From Clusia tigrina (Eukaryota; Arthropoda; Insecta; Diptera; Clusiidae), in assembly GCA_920105625.2 (NCBI GenBank), contig CAKKTE020000188.1, positions 1,769,322 to 1,833,321 of the forward strand: DNA of 64,000 nucleotides. The letters run 5' to 3'. A program made the position numbers and the translations under genes. Each line of letters begins with the position of its first letter. The stretch's first letter is position 1. A model generated the notes under the pieces. The model saw only the letters and a program-made list of their open reading frames with translations. It did no database searches and had not been told where the DNA came from. Positions 46,290 to 58,971 of this stretch are shown one piece after another.

Positions 46290-48310
46290 ATTACTACCTA
46301 TGCCCCAGATATTGAAGCAACTGTTTGTGTTTGTAGTAAAAAATTTGTACTTTTATCACCATGTGAATACAAAATAAATTGTTTTTAGTTTGCACATATT
46401 GAAATATATGCAATTGGTCATATATAGGCAAAGGTAAGTCCGAGGGGCAGTTCAAACTCCAAAATAAAGTATTTCGACAATTCGATAATCAAACTCAAGA
46501 ACTTTCCAAGTGTAATTTTACAGGAGCCGGGAAAATAATGCAAGATGCAAGTAATTTGTCCTTAATAATAGTTATCGGGTCAGCGAAAAAGGATATATAC
46601 ATAATACATAAAGCCCATTAGGTTATTTGAATAAATGCACGGCTGTCTGGCGCAAGGCGTTACATTATTAATAATGGTGTAAGCTATTAGTATTAATAAT
46701 AATAACAGTTGAAGAGAATAACTAGAAAACTTCAAAACACGAACGTTGCAAAATTAAAATTGGAGTTGCTTTCTGTTTTAACAGCCTCGTTTGACAGTAA
46801 TTTTTTTTAGTTATTATTGTCTCTTATTTGTAAGTACCTGAACCAATATGAGACTAGGAACCATAAAGTTTATTGTTCAACCACTTGAACCTGAACAGTC
46901 CCACGTGAAAATAAAAGATTCGTTTTCTTGTTGTTTAAGAATGAAAGTGTGATGGGTTTATTGAAAATGACTGACTTAAATACTAAATTTTTGCTAACAA
47001 AAAATCGCGCATATGGATGCCGCATCCGCAATAGCAGGTATTCTAAAGAACAAATTGGAATCTTTGTGAGTATTTAATTAAAACTTCTTAAAAATGCGAT
47101 CCTTTTAATAAAATGGAGTTCTAAATTAAGTTGATGAATTCAAATATATTTATCTGTGAATTTTTTTAGGAAATTCCAAAAATGTAAGTTTTCAATGAAC
47201 AAGGTACTAAACCACAAAATGCTTCATTACAAAATCACAATACATCACAAGGAAAACTTTAATTTACATTTTTTATTTTTAAATTGGGCGGCATTAATTT
47301 TACCGCACCACTAGTATGATGCAGTGTGGTAGCCACGGCTAGCTCACAGCAATGGTCGTGGTTCTTAACCCGCCACACTGCATCGGGTGGAGCAACACTA
47401 CAAAAAAAAAAAACTCCAACTCACCATTTTGCCGGTTCTCAGCTGGGCATCCTCCTCCTCGACGACAAGCGAGCCCGCCCCATAATTGCCGCCTTAGCCT
47501 ATCATATTATACAAAAATTTAAACATGCTACTTTTCTACATATATAAAACGCTTACTTAATAATTTAAATAAATAACATATATACATATATACTTAGCTT
47601 ACCCTTATTTCTAGGGGGCGGGCGGCAGCCTCCTTTCTCCTCCGGTATCAAAACTTTAATGTATCAGAACAAATAACAGGAACAACCCACGAGACGAGAG
47701 ACTATCCACACAAAATCAGACCTGCACCAACGAATATCCGCACTAGATTGCTTTGGCCTTTCTATTACTTCCACTTTTTTGTATACACGCTGCACTTATT
47801 TACACTTTATTTTCTTATATTTTGCCTCCAGTATCTTTAAGTTTTGCTTTTGATTTCATACTTCCAAACAGCAAAAGCCGGACTTTGTGGTAATTTGAAT
47901 ATTTCTACTAAACGAATGTAAGTAAGATTATTTTTCTCTCAAATGAGCCTAATTGAAATATGTAGTTCGAATAAAACACTCAAATTCAATTTATATTATT
48001 TTTTTTTAACTTCCGTGCACAGTCACACAATCAACAAATAATCAGAAAACATCAAAAACGCAAATTTAAACGCGCGCGGCAACAAAAAATTGGAAACAAC
48101 TTTACTCCCAAACACTTTAAACTGCACAGAGCCCGTTTTTCCCTACCACTGCCTTAAATGTTTTTTTCCTTTTCTCTTAAAACCGTATTTTCCATTTCCT
48201 CGGCCTCTTCCGCTATTCCATCATTGACCGGTCCAGCGGTCAAGTCGGTCGGTTACCTCTCTTTCGAATTTTTACTATTCTGAGGCAGCGCCATCTCCAC
48301 CTCAGAATCG
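46290..48310. other. Intergenic DNA between Tim13 and the Harbinger relic
   Basis: No firm gene is seen. At 47012-47069 is a short ATG frame (MDAASAIAGILKNKLES) ending at a possible donor, which could be a tiny first exon; this is weak. At 47312-47386 a hairpin pairs GATGCAGTGTGG with CCACACTGCATC. The rest is AT-rich with no recognised repeat. Confidence 0.4.
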
Positions 48311-48931
48311 TCAGGTAGGTTTTCGACTAGCCGCATTCACTAGAAAAGCGGACAAGTGGAAGCAAGAAAAGAAGGAGAGAAGCAAAACAAACAAAACGAA
48401 CATACAGACGATAGACGCCAAAAACCACGATCGCATTGGGAATTCTACACGTCCCATTTCTGTTATAAAACAGATGCTTGTTGTTTGAAGGGGCAATAAT
48501 GCGGACATGTGTTCCATCGACACAGCCCATAACACTTGGAATTCTATGTTTGGAATAGAAATCGATCGCAACTTTTCTTTTATCGTTGATTGTTTTACCC
48601 ATTGTATCTATTGTGGGCAAAGCTGACTTTTAAAAATATTAAAAACTTCCAAAAGTACCTTACTAAAACTGGATTAAGATATAGCTACTTCGTGGTCCTT
48701 TCCAATTCCAGTTTGATAGCCTCCTTCTGCAAAGAATCGGAAGCACACACTTAGCTTCACTATTGGAACAATCGCAAATTTCTTCCTCCTCTGTTGTAAA
48801 GCATCTGTTAATATTTGAAGCTTCCTTATCTGTAGTATTTCTGAAACTCCAAATTGCTGGAAAATTGTATAAATAACTACACAATTTACTCTTACTATTT
48901 TATAAATAAACAGAGAACTTACAATACTCAA
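48311..48931 (-). pseudogene. PIF/Harbinger nuclease (HARBI1-like) relic
   Basis: On the minus strand, an upstream piece (about 48760-48680) reads RFFAEGGYQTGIGKDHEVAIS, like the start of the HARBI1 nuclease region. The next piece (48620-48400) reads IPSVMGCVDGTHVRIIAPSN and YNRNG, where GCVDGTH carries the first catalytic aspartate of the DDE fold. Sequence decays after NAIVV, and the second and third catalytic motifs are not seen. An intron or insertion separates the two pieces. No TIRs or 3-bp duplication were found. It may be transposon debris or the decayed remains of a domesticated gene. Confidence 0.7.
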
Positions 48932-51252
48932 TTCTATTTACATTAATCTTCTACATAATTATAATAATTGCTTATATACTTAATCTAAACCACTTATCTC
49001 GACGCTGGTCTTCACCAGATGGGGCGAGAGGCACTCTCCTGCAGCTGCTCCCAGCTTTTTGTTTAAACTTATTAATTAACTTTCAACATTCACGTACATT
49101 TAAACACTATTTATGAATTTTGTGGAAATTCTGTAAATCTATGGAAATTTTTGAAATACCGACGCGCAAAGTTTAATCAATAACGAACCAAGCGCGTACG
49201 AACCCGTTCAATAATTTCCTGTTATCTTCCGACCCGTTTCAATTTCAAAATTTAAGTTCTCCCGTTTTTCTTTGCCATTTTTGTCTAAATCATTTTTTTA
49301 TTCCCCGCTATATTTTCAAATCCCCGTCTCATCGGTCAATGCCGGCCACTTCACCTTTCCATCCCCTATATTTTCTCTTTTCGCTACGCCATCTATTCCT
49401 CAGCATTGTCTCTACTCTGCTATACCAGTATTCAGCTGTTCAGCGGCTCATATGATATCAGCAATTTTAATTAACTTTTGCTGCATTCTTTTCAGATATG
49501 GGACCGCAACCAAAATACATTTACCAGGTATTATCAAATACTCTCTATAAAGAATATGCGACATCCTCTCAGTTAGTACAAAATCTTGAAATGTTGTTTT
49601 AATTCGGGACTGTCGACTTTTGTTGACAGCTTTTATTAAGAGCTTTGTGTCTTGTGAACCGAATTTATAAAGTGGATTTTATTTCTTTCTTCCTTTTGAT
49701 TATTATTATCTTATCTTATTATCCAGTGTGTGGAAAAAAACATTTACAATTGTACATACAAGCACAAACTTCTTGTTTGTTATTGTCAATTGTGCATATG
49801 CTTTTTTTCTACACGAATGTAGGTCAAATCATCTCAAATTTTTGAGATCATATGTTTTAGTATTACATACGAAATTTATGTATACATATAAATTTGTTAT
49901 TGTTTTAATATAAATCAAAACTTACATAAATTGTCTGTTCTGTAGCATTGCCATTGTGTCTTCCTTTTTTTGGTGGCTTTTCTTGTAAAGGAGTTTCTTT
50001 ATAGAGAGTATTTGGTCAGAGTACCTGATGGCTGTCAAAATATGAAGTGGGCAAATTATGTCAAGGCATTTCATTTTAACAATGGCTTTGAACAGTAAAC
50101 AGCAGAGATGCGTTCTCGCATTGAATGCTTTAAGAGAGTTAAAATAACTGCAATCAGGAATTGAAGAGTTTGTAATTGCACAAACACTCAAATTCTTGAT
50201 AAATAATTATTAAATTAATTATTTCCCTTCTATTAAATTTAATTTGTGCCATTTTTAAATAGACAAACGTTAAAATCTAGTGAAACTTCAATTTTATGTC
50301 AGGGTTTCTAGCAGAACTGCTGTCTTGACATAATGTTTAACTTTTTGGTAACATATGGAATCTCCACTCAACATTTTGATCTTAAGACATGAACATTGCC
50401 ATGAATTATAGCTAGTCGAGACACTATGTAAAGTCGTGGTTTAAAAACTGCACGTTTCAAGCTAAAAATACACAAATAATTAATATCTGCATTTGATTAT
50501 GGCCAGGGATACTAATCTCTGCAGTTTTGGCGAAATATACTCTTATAAACACCAGCTTTTTAATTGTTGTAAATTAATCAGCATCATAAATAAATACAAC
50601 CTCTTTACAATATACTCAAGCTTTGAATCTATTTTTAAACATAAAAAAGTGACTGCTTTTATATATGAAGTTAATTTTATTTTATTTTAAAATTTGAAGT
50701 CATATTGACTAATATAGCAGACCAGACATACTTTATATATATTAGCACAGAAGTAGAAGGTTTTTCTGCTTCCACCGTGTAAATACCCCTGCGTTTTGTG
50801 GAATGCATTCCCGATATTTTAAATTAAAATTGAAAAAAAAAATTGTTTTACAGCTGTTAATTGTAAACAAACATTGAGTTTATGAATTCTGACTGCACTT
50901 TCCTGTTCGGGTTCCCTAAGCTGAACTGAAGCTGCAAGAAGTGAGTTGTTGTGACGTGAACAAAGAAACCTGTAATATTTATAAGTGCTATTTCCGATAA
51001 ATTTGTCAGATGGCTAGGTTTCGAAACTGGTTAACTGTGACTGTGCCATTAACATCAGAAAAGAAAAATATATTTAGTTATTTTGTATGTAAAATAATTT
51101 TTTGTTTGCGCATGGGATGTTCATAAAAAGATATAAAATACTTGAGTAATGTATATTATATATATAAATATATATACTAAGGAATTGCAAAATTTTCAGG
51201 AACAGCCAAATTTGGGTCACATTTATAGAAAAAGAGCAATGTCACTGTAATT
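48932..51252. other. Intergenic DNA with a short spaced inverted repeat
   Basis: CAAATACTCTCTATAAAGAA at 49535-49554 recurs inverted at 49995-50014. The first copy sits in a minor coding-like stretch (about 49500-49600; SNTLYKEYAT). Long T/A tracts and short frames fill the rest. No gene is recognised. Confidence 0.4.
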
Positions 51253-53150
51253 GTGCAACAAAGAAAGCTGCACTATGAAAGTTGCAAGTCAAGTCGATTG
51301 CCTTCCATAATGCAAAATAGTGTTTTCACCACAATGGGAAATTCTGGCAGTGCTCATAATATAAAATTTGATGGCGTTTCCGGTGAATTAAAATTGTATT
51401 ATCAGCAACAACAGACCCTGAGAAATGTTGCAAAAAACACAATTTTCAAAAGGGTGTTGAAAAGGGAGAGATTCGCCCATCACTATTGCGCCATCAGCAC
51501 GATGTGAATATCAACTGCCGAAAATATCGCCGAGCGTTGCTGTTCCAGAAACAACATTCAGAGCAGTTTAAAATCTTGCCTCATCCAAATGAGTTTTTCA
51601 AATTGCGTGCTATTATTAATGGCACCATATTATATTCTGGTGGCACAGTTAGTGGCCGCAAGGAATGCAAAATTGATAATAAATTTCCGTCTGTTATGAA
51701 CGACTCTCCCACTGTTAGTGATGAGTCAGCAAACATATTTAGTGAGTGTCAACAGCAGCAGGATTGCACTTTGAAACGTGGACAAACAATGCTTCATCTG
51801 ACTTACGGTGCTGCTCTTAATAATAAAATAGGAGAACTCGACACCATCTGCAGAGTAGCATGTATCGGTACATTTAATTTAAACAAATCCAAATATCCTT
51901 TTGCTACCAAATCACTTAGTACGCAGGATTTAGTTGGAACTAATGAAACAGTAATAACTCCTACTAAAAAAGAAAAATGTAATAAAAAACGTATGGCACC
52001 ATTAGCCCCTATAAGACAGCAAATGGCAAAAAATGCTACAAAGTCGTACTTGGTGAAAAGTAAGACAGCATTAGCTGCAGTCGACGAAAAAGCATCGACA
52101 GATTTGTGTGAAAAAGTGCGACTACTACGCAATTCAGAACGCAGCACTCATTGTGAAACTAGGGCACAACAAAAGTACTTAAATTGTCGTGAGGAGAGTG
52201 CTGATTCGATACTTTTGGTCACTCACCATAAGTGTAAAATAGATCAAGACTACCAATTTATAGATGAAAGGGGGTATAAGGAAAATGTTACCGTCAATAA
52301 AGAACAGAATTGTTTAAGAGATGGCAGCAGGTCATGGAATGACCTCAAAAATTCCGAAGTTCAAAAAAACTTTTAATTTCGATATGAATTCTATTGAAAA
52401 ACAAAGCGATATCGAATCTGGCGGCCCAGAATATAATAATTTGATAGTTCAGGTGGATTCGCCGGAAGTGAAGCTGGACAAAAAGGTTATTGCACCGATT
52501 TCAAATGAATCTAATTGTCAACAAAAAATTAATACTGAAATTCAAACAAATACTATGAAATCAGTCAATATTCATACATTAAACAAAAAAAAAGATAAAT
52601 GTAATCGATTAATGGTGTATTTACGTCCTACGTTGCCACGACAACAGATACAACAAAAAAGTTTTAATCCCGATGCAGCATGGCGGAAACTAAATGATGA
52701 ACATCCAAATTTGAAATACGAACGGAAATGCAAGACACTTTCTTACCAACCGGCAGAAACCTAAAAATTAAGTCATTTGTAAATAATTTCAGTTTAAACA
52801 AAAATCACATAGATGAGCCAGTACTTAGCACAAGTATGTTATACACTTTACTTCCATCAAAGCTAGCGCGTGAGAAGTCATTGATTCAGAGTACCAATGT
52901 AATATCATGGACACCTAAACGGGATTAATGATGAGGATGGTGACAATGAAACCAGCTCTGATGAATATCCTTTATAGGAGAAAATTGATCATCTTACTTT
53001 CTTCGAAGCCAAAAGTGTACAAAGTGATAACGCCACAACCGGTGCTTTGGAGCCAATGCATGTCTTCAGCTTAGCTGTGCAGCGTGATGGAAATCTTCAC
53101 GTACATTCAAACAATTTCAGCAGTGTTTGCCATGAAAAGGAATTTTTTTA
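51253..53150 (+). pseudogene. Long coding-like region broken by frameshifts, unrecognised
   Basis: Successive plus-strand frames of unusual length follow one another: 51253-51507, 51486-52376 (296 codons), 52321-52764 and 52728-52928. Shorter ones then run to about 53150 (TPKRD, then a DEDGDNETSSDEYP acidic run, then EPMHVFSLAVQRDGNLHVH). Each hands over with a short overlap, as if one protein of about 600 residues had suffered four or more single-base shifts. It is lysine-, asparagine- and glutamine-rich with no domain I recognise. No intron sites are needed to join the frames. It could be a recent pseudogene, an intronless gene damaged by assembly indels, or a retroposed copy. Confidence 0.55.
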
Positions 53151-53769
53151 ATATTTTTGCTTTTTTTCACTTACAAATAATTGAATATTTCTGAGTGCCA
53201 GGCATTGAGAATTTAAATTTACGCACCAAATACCGTATGTGGCTGCATGTATGGACGGTATACCATTTATATTATCATCATTTCGCCAATAATCGTTTTC
53301 TATTTTCATCTTATAATATCTATTAATGCCTTATTTTCTTCACCCATATTTTTTATCTCTTTGCCTTACAATTTTTCTTCATCTGAGACACAAGCTATTT
53401 TGACTTTACTATAATTGTTACAGCCGCAAGGTGAATTGTCTGGACAATTTGTTTGGGATACCTTGAATATCTGGCTGAAAATCATATCAGCTTGATACGT
53501 ATATCAAATCTTAAAGCAAAGTTAATTTCAAAGAATGAATAGTCGACTTTTTTTTGTAAAGCTACATCAATTTTATTAGATTTTTCCTTTTTTGGAAAAG
53601 GACAATATGTGAACAATTCTTAAAATTAACATGCGAGAAATATTATTATTTCCTATATATATAAAACTATATTTTTTTAATATATAATATAACGAAAAAA
53701 CAGCTTTCAATTACTTAGTTCAGAATACTCCAATATATCAGTTGTCTTTTTTTAACCTCTTGGTATATT
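53151..53769. other. Spacer before a retroposon fragment
   Basis: This is AT-rich, and no gene or repeat is recognised. Confidence 0.35.
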
Positions 53770-55230
53770 TTCTCAGATCAATCCCAGTTCCCAGGCAATT
53801 AGGAAGGCTCAGGTAGCTCTGTACTCTTGCAAAAGAGTCATAGGCAAAAAATGGGGGTTACAGCCTAAGGTAGCCTATTGGATATATACAGCTGTGGTAC
53901 GACCACTCCTTTTCTATGGGGTGCTTGCTTGGTGGACAGCCCTAAGTAAGTCCACATACAATAGGCTGATAACAAAGGTACAAAGAACGGCAGAGGTATT
54001 CATAAGTAGTGCCATTAGAACGACTCCAACGGCAACATTGGATATTATGCTCAATCTGCTGCCTGTTAGGCTTTTTGGCGAAAAAATGGCTGCACACTCA
54101 GCTATCAGACTAAAAGCTACGCATCAATGGGATGCCAGGAATATAGGTCATGCGTCCATTATAAGACATTTTGAGGGTATTCCTGACTCTTTCGACTACA
54201 TCACACCAATTTATACCTTCAATGGTATGTGCAGGATCTCCATTCCCTCCAGGGACGAATGGAAGGATGGCATCCCCCCTCATGTAGAAGGGGTTCACAT
54301 CTACACAGATGGATCCAAACTACAGAGTAGGGTGGGAGGTGGTGTATTCTCAGAAGATTTGGATATTAACATGTCCTTTAGGATGCCCGACCACTGCAGT
54401 GTTTTTCAGGCAGAGGTCGCGGCTATAGAGGCAGCACTGTCTTGGCTAAGGAAGAAGAAGATATCTGGACTTGATATTTGCATTCTGTCCGACAGCCAAG
54501 CTGCTTTGCGCTCCCTGGATTCGGTTATTATCACCTCAAAAGCCGTCAAGAGCTGCCGCAAATCTTTAGACGAGATAGCTGCAGACCCGTCTGCATCTGT
54601 GCTGGGTTCCCGGTCACAGAGATATTCCAGGGAACTGCAAGGCGGATGAACTTGCCCGTGAGGGTACTACCATACCGATGGAACCAGATAGGTCGCAATT
54701 CGGTATTCCTATTGCCACATGTAAGCTCTTAGTAAATACAATATCCTTAGGAACAGCGGGCAGGCGCTGGTCTGAACTTTCAGGATGTAAAATAGCTAGA
54801 CAAACCTGGCCAGAGATAAATGTCAAGCGCTCTAAGGACCTACTGGCTCTAAATAGACAAAGCATAGGTCCCGTGATTAGCGTCTTAACGGGACACTGGA
54901 CTCTAGGCACACACGGGTGTAGGCTGGGGATCGCCTCTAATGACTTCTGCAGGAGTTGCATGGACGAGGAGGAGGAAGAGTCTACTGCTCACCTGTTGTG
55001 CACGTGTCCAGCTTTGTCCAGAAGGAAGCGCACTTTCCTAGGCGACTACTTTTTGGACTCCTTGGGAGATATCTCAAAAAAAAAGATTAGCTCCATCAAC
55101 AGCTTCATTGAAAGCTCCAAATGGCTGGACCTTTGAAAGGGATGGGACCAGCTGTCCCATGCGGTATCACAAAGGGTCAATGTTGGCCTAAGTGCGCCCT
55201 TTTCGGGTGGCCGCTTTACCTACCTACATA
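53770..55230 (+). mobile_element. LOA-clade non-LTR element, 5'-truncated, second family
   Basis: The fragment starts abruptly in the RT thumb (KKWGLQPKVAYWIYTAVVRPLL, about 53855-53910). It continues as 53894-54649 with RNase H motifs IYTDGSK, AEVAAIEAAL and ILSDSQAALRSL. After a frame change (54678-55136) it reads TGHWTLGTHG and the terminal zinc finger CRSCMDEEEEESTAHLLCTCP. The 3' tail ends in CTACCTACCTACATACT-type simple repeat near 55220. It shares domain order with the copies at 2744 and 33765 but only moderate protein similarity. The 5' truncation is typical of target-primed insertion. Confidence 0.85.
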
Positions 55231-55738
55231 CTAATCCCAGTTCTTGTAGTTGGCTCTATAATCGCTACGTGCATAAAATGTCATCCATAAATATCTAATA
55301 GATCTTAAACTATGAATATTTGTTAATGGTGGGCGTGGCAGTTAATTTATACCGCCCACATTTCATATAGTGTTTAGTAGGATGGATGCACATCTACATA
55401 AATACTAAATTGCGTCACTATTTTATTTATGCACCGAAATTATAGAGGAAATTAAAAAGGAAAAAAATAGTTCCACATATGGGGGTACGCGTGGTCTTTG
55501 TCCAAATGGGCTCTGGCTCTGTAACTTGGTCCAGACTATACTTTTCCGAACTTTCATAAATATATCTCTAACGGTCTACAAAAAAGTGGTATAAGACGGA
55601 CGGACTAAAATCAAAGTGATTCTAAGGATGTACGTATATTTATTTCAATATTTACCACGACTCTTTCTTGTAGTTGGAACTCCTCTCAGCCGCACAAACT
55701 TACTATACCCTTTTTACATTTTTAAGGGTAAAGGGTAT
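55231..55738 (+). repeat. Modular GGGCGTGG repeat, 5'-truncated copy 4
   Basis: It carries the TGGTGGGCGTGG...CCGCCCAC hairpin at about 55328-55358, the GTGGTCTTTGTCCAAAT block and the terminal AAGGGTAAAGGGTAT. It is more diverged than copies 2 and 3. Confidence 0.75.
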
Positions 55739-55749
55739 GTACCCACTCC

Positions 55750-56215
55750 CTATAAGGAACTTTCAGGAATAAACCTAAAATTAGCCTTGTTCTGCTAATA
55801 TTGCTGATATATGAATAAAATTTGGCAGTAATGTATGTTGGGTCCATACTAGTGTGGGTGCAAAATATGGGTTTCATACTACTACTGCTACGCCCCCAAA
55901 TAACCGAAAATTATTACTATACTATATCCTATACAGGATTCATCAAAGAAATTTTACAGAAAGGTTGAAGCAACTTACATTAAACACCACAGAAAAAATG
56001 AGCGGGCTATTTTAACAGCTCGGCCACTATTGACACATTTTTATAACTTACGATATATAAAATATTTTGGAGGCTACAAAGTCATACACAAGAAATGGGG
56101 TGGAACAGATAGAGGACACGCCTCCCTCCCATATAATAAACTTTGGGGACTCCACTTAGTAATAACTATTTGGAGGCTTTCAATATGTTTTTGGTTGGGT
56201 GATTATCTCATCTAA
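55750..56215 (-). repeat. Modular GGGCGTGG repeat, inverted decayed copy 5
   Basis: Read on the minus strand it aligns with 100-330: a TATGGGAGGGAGGCGTGTCC phrase, then CGTAAGTTATAAAA, then a decayed hairpin. It lies head to head with copy 4. Confidence 0.65.
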
Positions 56216-56239
56216 ATAATTAAGGCATATTTTTATTAC

Positions 56240-56860
56240 TAAGTTCTCGTAAAACGTTGACCATGACTCGTTGAAAAATTGATTTGAGGGCCACTGGAAC
56301 ATTGTTATGTATTCGAAGCGTCCACCTTCTATCGTATGCGGTAAATGAAGTCTTTGGAATGCATCTCAAATTGGTAAAACCCTCTTGCCAAATCGAGTAT
56401 CGTAAAGTAATGCATCTTCCCAGTATTTCGAGTGTTTCACTGATGTCTAGAAGGTGATTGCTTCCCGCTGGGGTCTAGTTTTATCGGCACAATCCATACT
56501 GGAGCACTTTATGGGGAATAGCCTGCTATTTGATATTGCACTTCATATTTCTGTATGTGTGGCTGGTGGCAAGATTTTATATGTGTAGGAACAGGGTTAG
56601 GGTTTTCCCGAATGGGGATGAGATATTTATGTAGCCTAATTCAAATCAGTGTTATAAGCATCCCGTTGGTTGTTCGAGGCCAAGTTGTTAAATGGTTGGT
56701 TGTCCTCAATCTTTAAGTATTCGCTGGTGGGTCCAGGTCTAGCTGTTGTTGGTATCCTGCATTTGGTGGTGGTGCTTCTAAGGAGTTGGTTTGTTGGAAG
56801 TTTCTTCTCGTGTGTAGATGGGGTTCCTAGATGTATTGGTGCGCATTTTTTCATGGGCTA
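56240..56860 (-). pseudogene. Ty3/gypsy gag-pol relic, heavily decayed
   Basis: On the minus strand, out-of-frame pieces read KLDPSGK (about 56480) and LDLARGFYQFEMHSKD (about 56400-56355). These match the RT palm of 17.6/297-type gypsy elements, including the first catalytic aspartate. Upstream, 56854-56636 is a short frame that might be gag or a linker. No LTRs are seen. It is a different lineage from the provirus at 19338. Confidence 0.6.
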
Positions 56861-57924
56861 TAGCGTCTCTGAGTAGAGGTAGGTGCCTTCGTTATTACGT
56901 ATTCGGAACTCGTATCGTATACAGCAGCTTTCATAAACTAAACGAGTAAAGAAGTCTGAAGTCGGGTTAGACCGACTACGAAATACCCTTTACCTTTTCT
57001 GGTGCGTGCGAGTTCAACAATTGGGATGTTCTTCATAAATCATCATGAGGAGCATATTCACGGTAATTTTTGGTAGGGTACCTTGAAATGACTATTTCTA
57101 CCCCAATTCTTGTATATGGCTTTATAGAGTCCATATACGAGTACGTACTAATATATAATTTCGTCCAATAATATTGTACAGGTCGTAAGTTATAATAATA
57201 TGTCAATAGTGGGCGTGGCTGTAGAAATAAGACGCCCATTTTTTGTGTGGTGTTTAATGTTAGTACCTGCAACCTTCCTGTGAAATTTCATTGATAAATC
57301 TTTAATGGGAACACAGTAATGATTTGTAGCTAATTGTGGGCGTGGCAGTTCTATTATGATCTCCATATTCTGCACACACACTATTATGGACCCCATGTAT
57401 ATTTCTGCAAATTTTTATTCCGCTGGAATCAATACGAGCATAGGTAGGCTAGTTTTAATCTTAGACCCGAAAGTTCCCTATATCAAAAGTGGGCGTGTCT
57501 TTTCTCTGATCAGCCCCATTTGTTACAGATAGCTTTGTAATGTCCACATGTTCCTTCCCGTAAAATTTCGTCCGTAAATCTCAACCAGATCTCAAGTTAT
57601 TAATATTTGTTAATAGTGGGCGTGGCAGTTTAGGGGAACCCACATCTCCATAACTGCCAAATAACGTCACGATTCCGTCAATTGGACAGAAGTTATAGAC
57701 ATTTTAAAAAAGGTGAAAAAAGTTCCTTATATGGGAGGTAGGCGTGGTCTTTGTCCAAATCGGCCCATATATCAATCTGGTTCTGTATCTTTGTCCAGAC
57801 TATACTTTTGCAAGGTTTCATAAAGATGCTCTAACGGTGTAGAAAAAAAGTGGCCAGAGACGGACAGACGGACGGACAAAATAAAAATTGTTTAGAAAGT
57901 GATTCTGATCATATCTGTATATAT

Positions 57925-58854
57925 AGGGTTTTTGAATAAGAGCGCTACAAAAGTTTTTTTAAAATAAAACAAAACCGGTTTTAGATATCAATGAAATTCT
58001 TTATTCCTGTGAAAGTACGTTCGATGCCATTATGTATGGAACTCGATTTCTTTTGCGTGGCCACCACGGGCACGCTTGCAGAAGTCCAGACGCTGAACCC
58101 AATTTTCTACGGTTTTCAAGCATAAATCGGCCGATACTGCTGCAATTTCACGTTCGATATTCGTACGAAGTTCATCAATCGTCGCTGGCTTGTTGGCATA
58201 GACCATAGACTTGACGTAGCCCCACAGGAAATAATCTAACGGCGTCAAATCGCACGACCGAGGCGGCCAATCGACTGGGCCATTTCGTGAGATAACACGT
58301 TCACCAAACTTGGTTTGCAGTAAATTGATTGTGGCATTCACTGTGTAGCTTGTGGCGCCGTCCTGTTGGAACCACATGTCCTCCAAGTCCATATTATCCA
58401 ATTGGGGCCAAAAATATTCGGTTATCATTGAACGGTAGCGATTCGCATTCACAGTAATGTGCCGGTCTTGATCATCACGGAAGAAGTACGGCCCAATGAC
58501 GCCGCCGGCCCATAAACCGCACCAAACCGTAATTTTTTCGGGATGCAATGATGACTCATGGAGTACGTGTGGATTGCTGTCTAACCAATAACGCATATTT
58601 TGCTTATTGACTAAGCCATTCAGCCAGAAATGAGCCTCATCATAAATTGGACGTAGCGCTCTTAAAGTTGAGGCGACTGACTCCGAACTTCGGTAGTAAA
58701 TTTTAATAATTTCGACTCGTTGTTGGCTCGTATATCTTTGCATGATGAAATGGCAAACCTTACTGAAGAGAAATGTCAAAAGAGCGGGAAAAATATGGCG
58801 TCGTTTGCTGTCACTATCGATTTACTTTTGTAGCGTTTCTTTTGAAAAACCCTT
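57925..58854 (-). mobile_element. Rosa-type (DD41D) mariner, internally deleted
   Basis: Imperfect TIRs AGGGTTTTTGAATAAGAGCG at 57925 and, inverted, AAGGGTTTTTCAAAAGAAAC at the right end share GCTACAAAAGT further in. They are flanked by TA. The minus-strand transposase lacks the middle of its N-terminal half. It is nested in repeat copy 6, so it arrived later than that copy. Confidence 0.88.
58030..58779 (-). pseudogene. Mariner transposase, DD41D, deleted between helix-turn-helix and catalytic core
   Basis: The frame reads YTSQQRVEIIKIYYRSSES and LRALRPIY, the first DNA-binding helices, then jumps straight to DEAHFWLNG with the first catalytic aspartate. About 130 residues of DNA-binding and linker sequence are missing. 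The core continues HPEKITVWCGLWAGG, MWFQQDGATS (second aspartate) and DLTPLDYFLWGYVKS (third aspartate). Forty-one residues separate the last two aspartates, the DD41D spacing of the rosa family first found in Ceratitis rosa. The frame is otherwise open for 249 codons, so the deletion was in frame. It might bind DNA poorly but could act as a trans-inhibitor; that is speculation. Confidence 0.9.
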
Positions 58855-58971
58855 TATATGTCCATACCTACCACGCCTCCTTCTTGAAATTGCAACCCCT
58901 CTCAAAAGAACAAAGTTAGTATACCCTATTTACCTTTTTTAAAGGTAAAGGGTATAAAAATAGCATATCAG

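Larger units (their letters stand above)
56940..58957 (+). repeat. Modular GGGCGTGG repeat copy 6, interrupted by a mariner
   Basis: It starts AACGAGTAAAGAAGTCTGAA, like copy 3, and ends AAAGGTAAAGGGTATAAAAAT. It is collinear with copy 3 except for the mariner at 57925-58854, inserted in the CTGTATATA...TGTCCATA stretch. One hairpin (57208-57238) is kept with a mismatch; the second has lost its right arm. Confidence 0.85.

Noticed and set aside
47326..47547. 73-codon plus-strand frame next to a hairpin
   Set aside because: Low-complexity start, no domain, no splice or promoter support.
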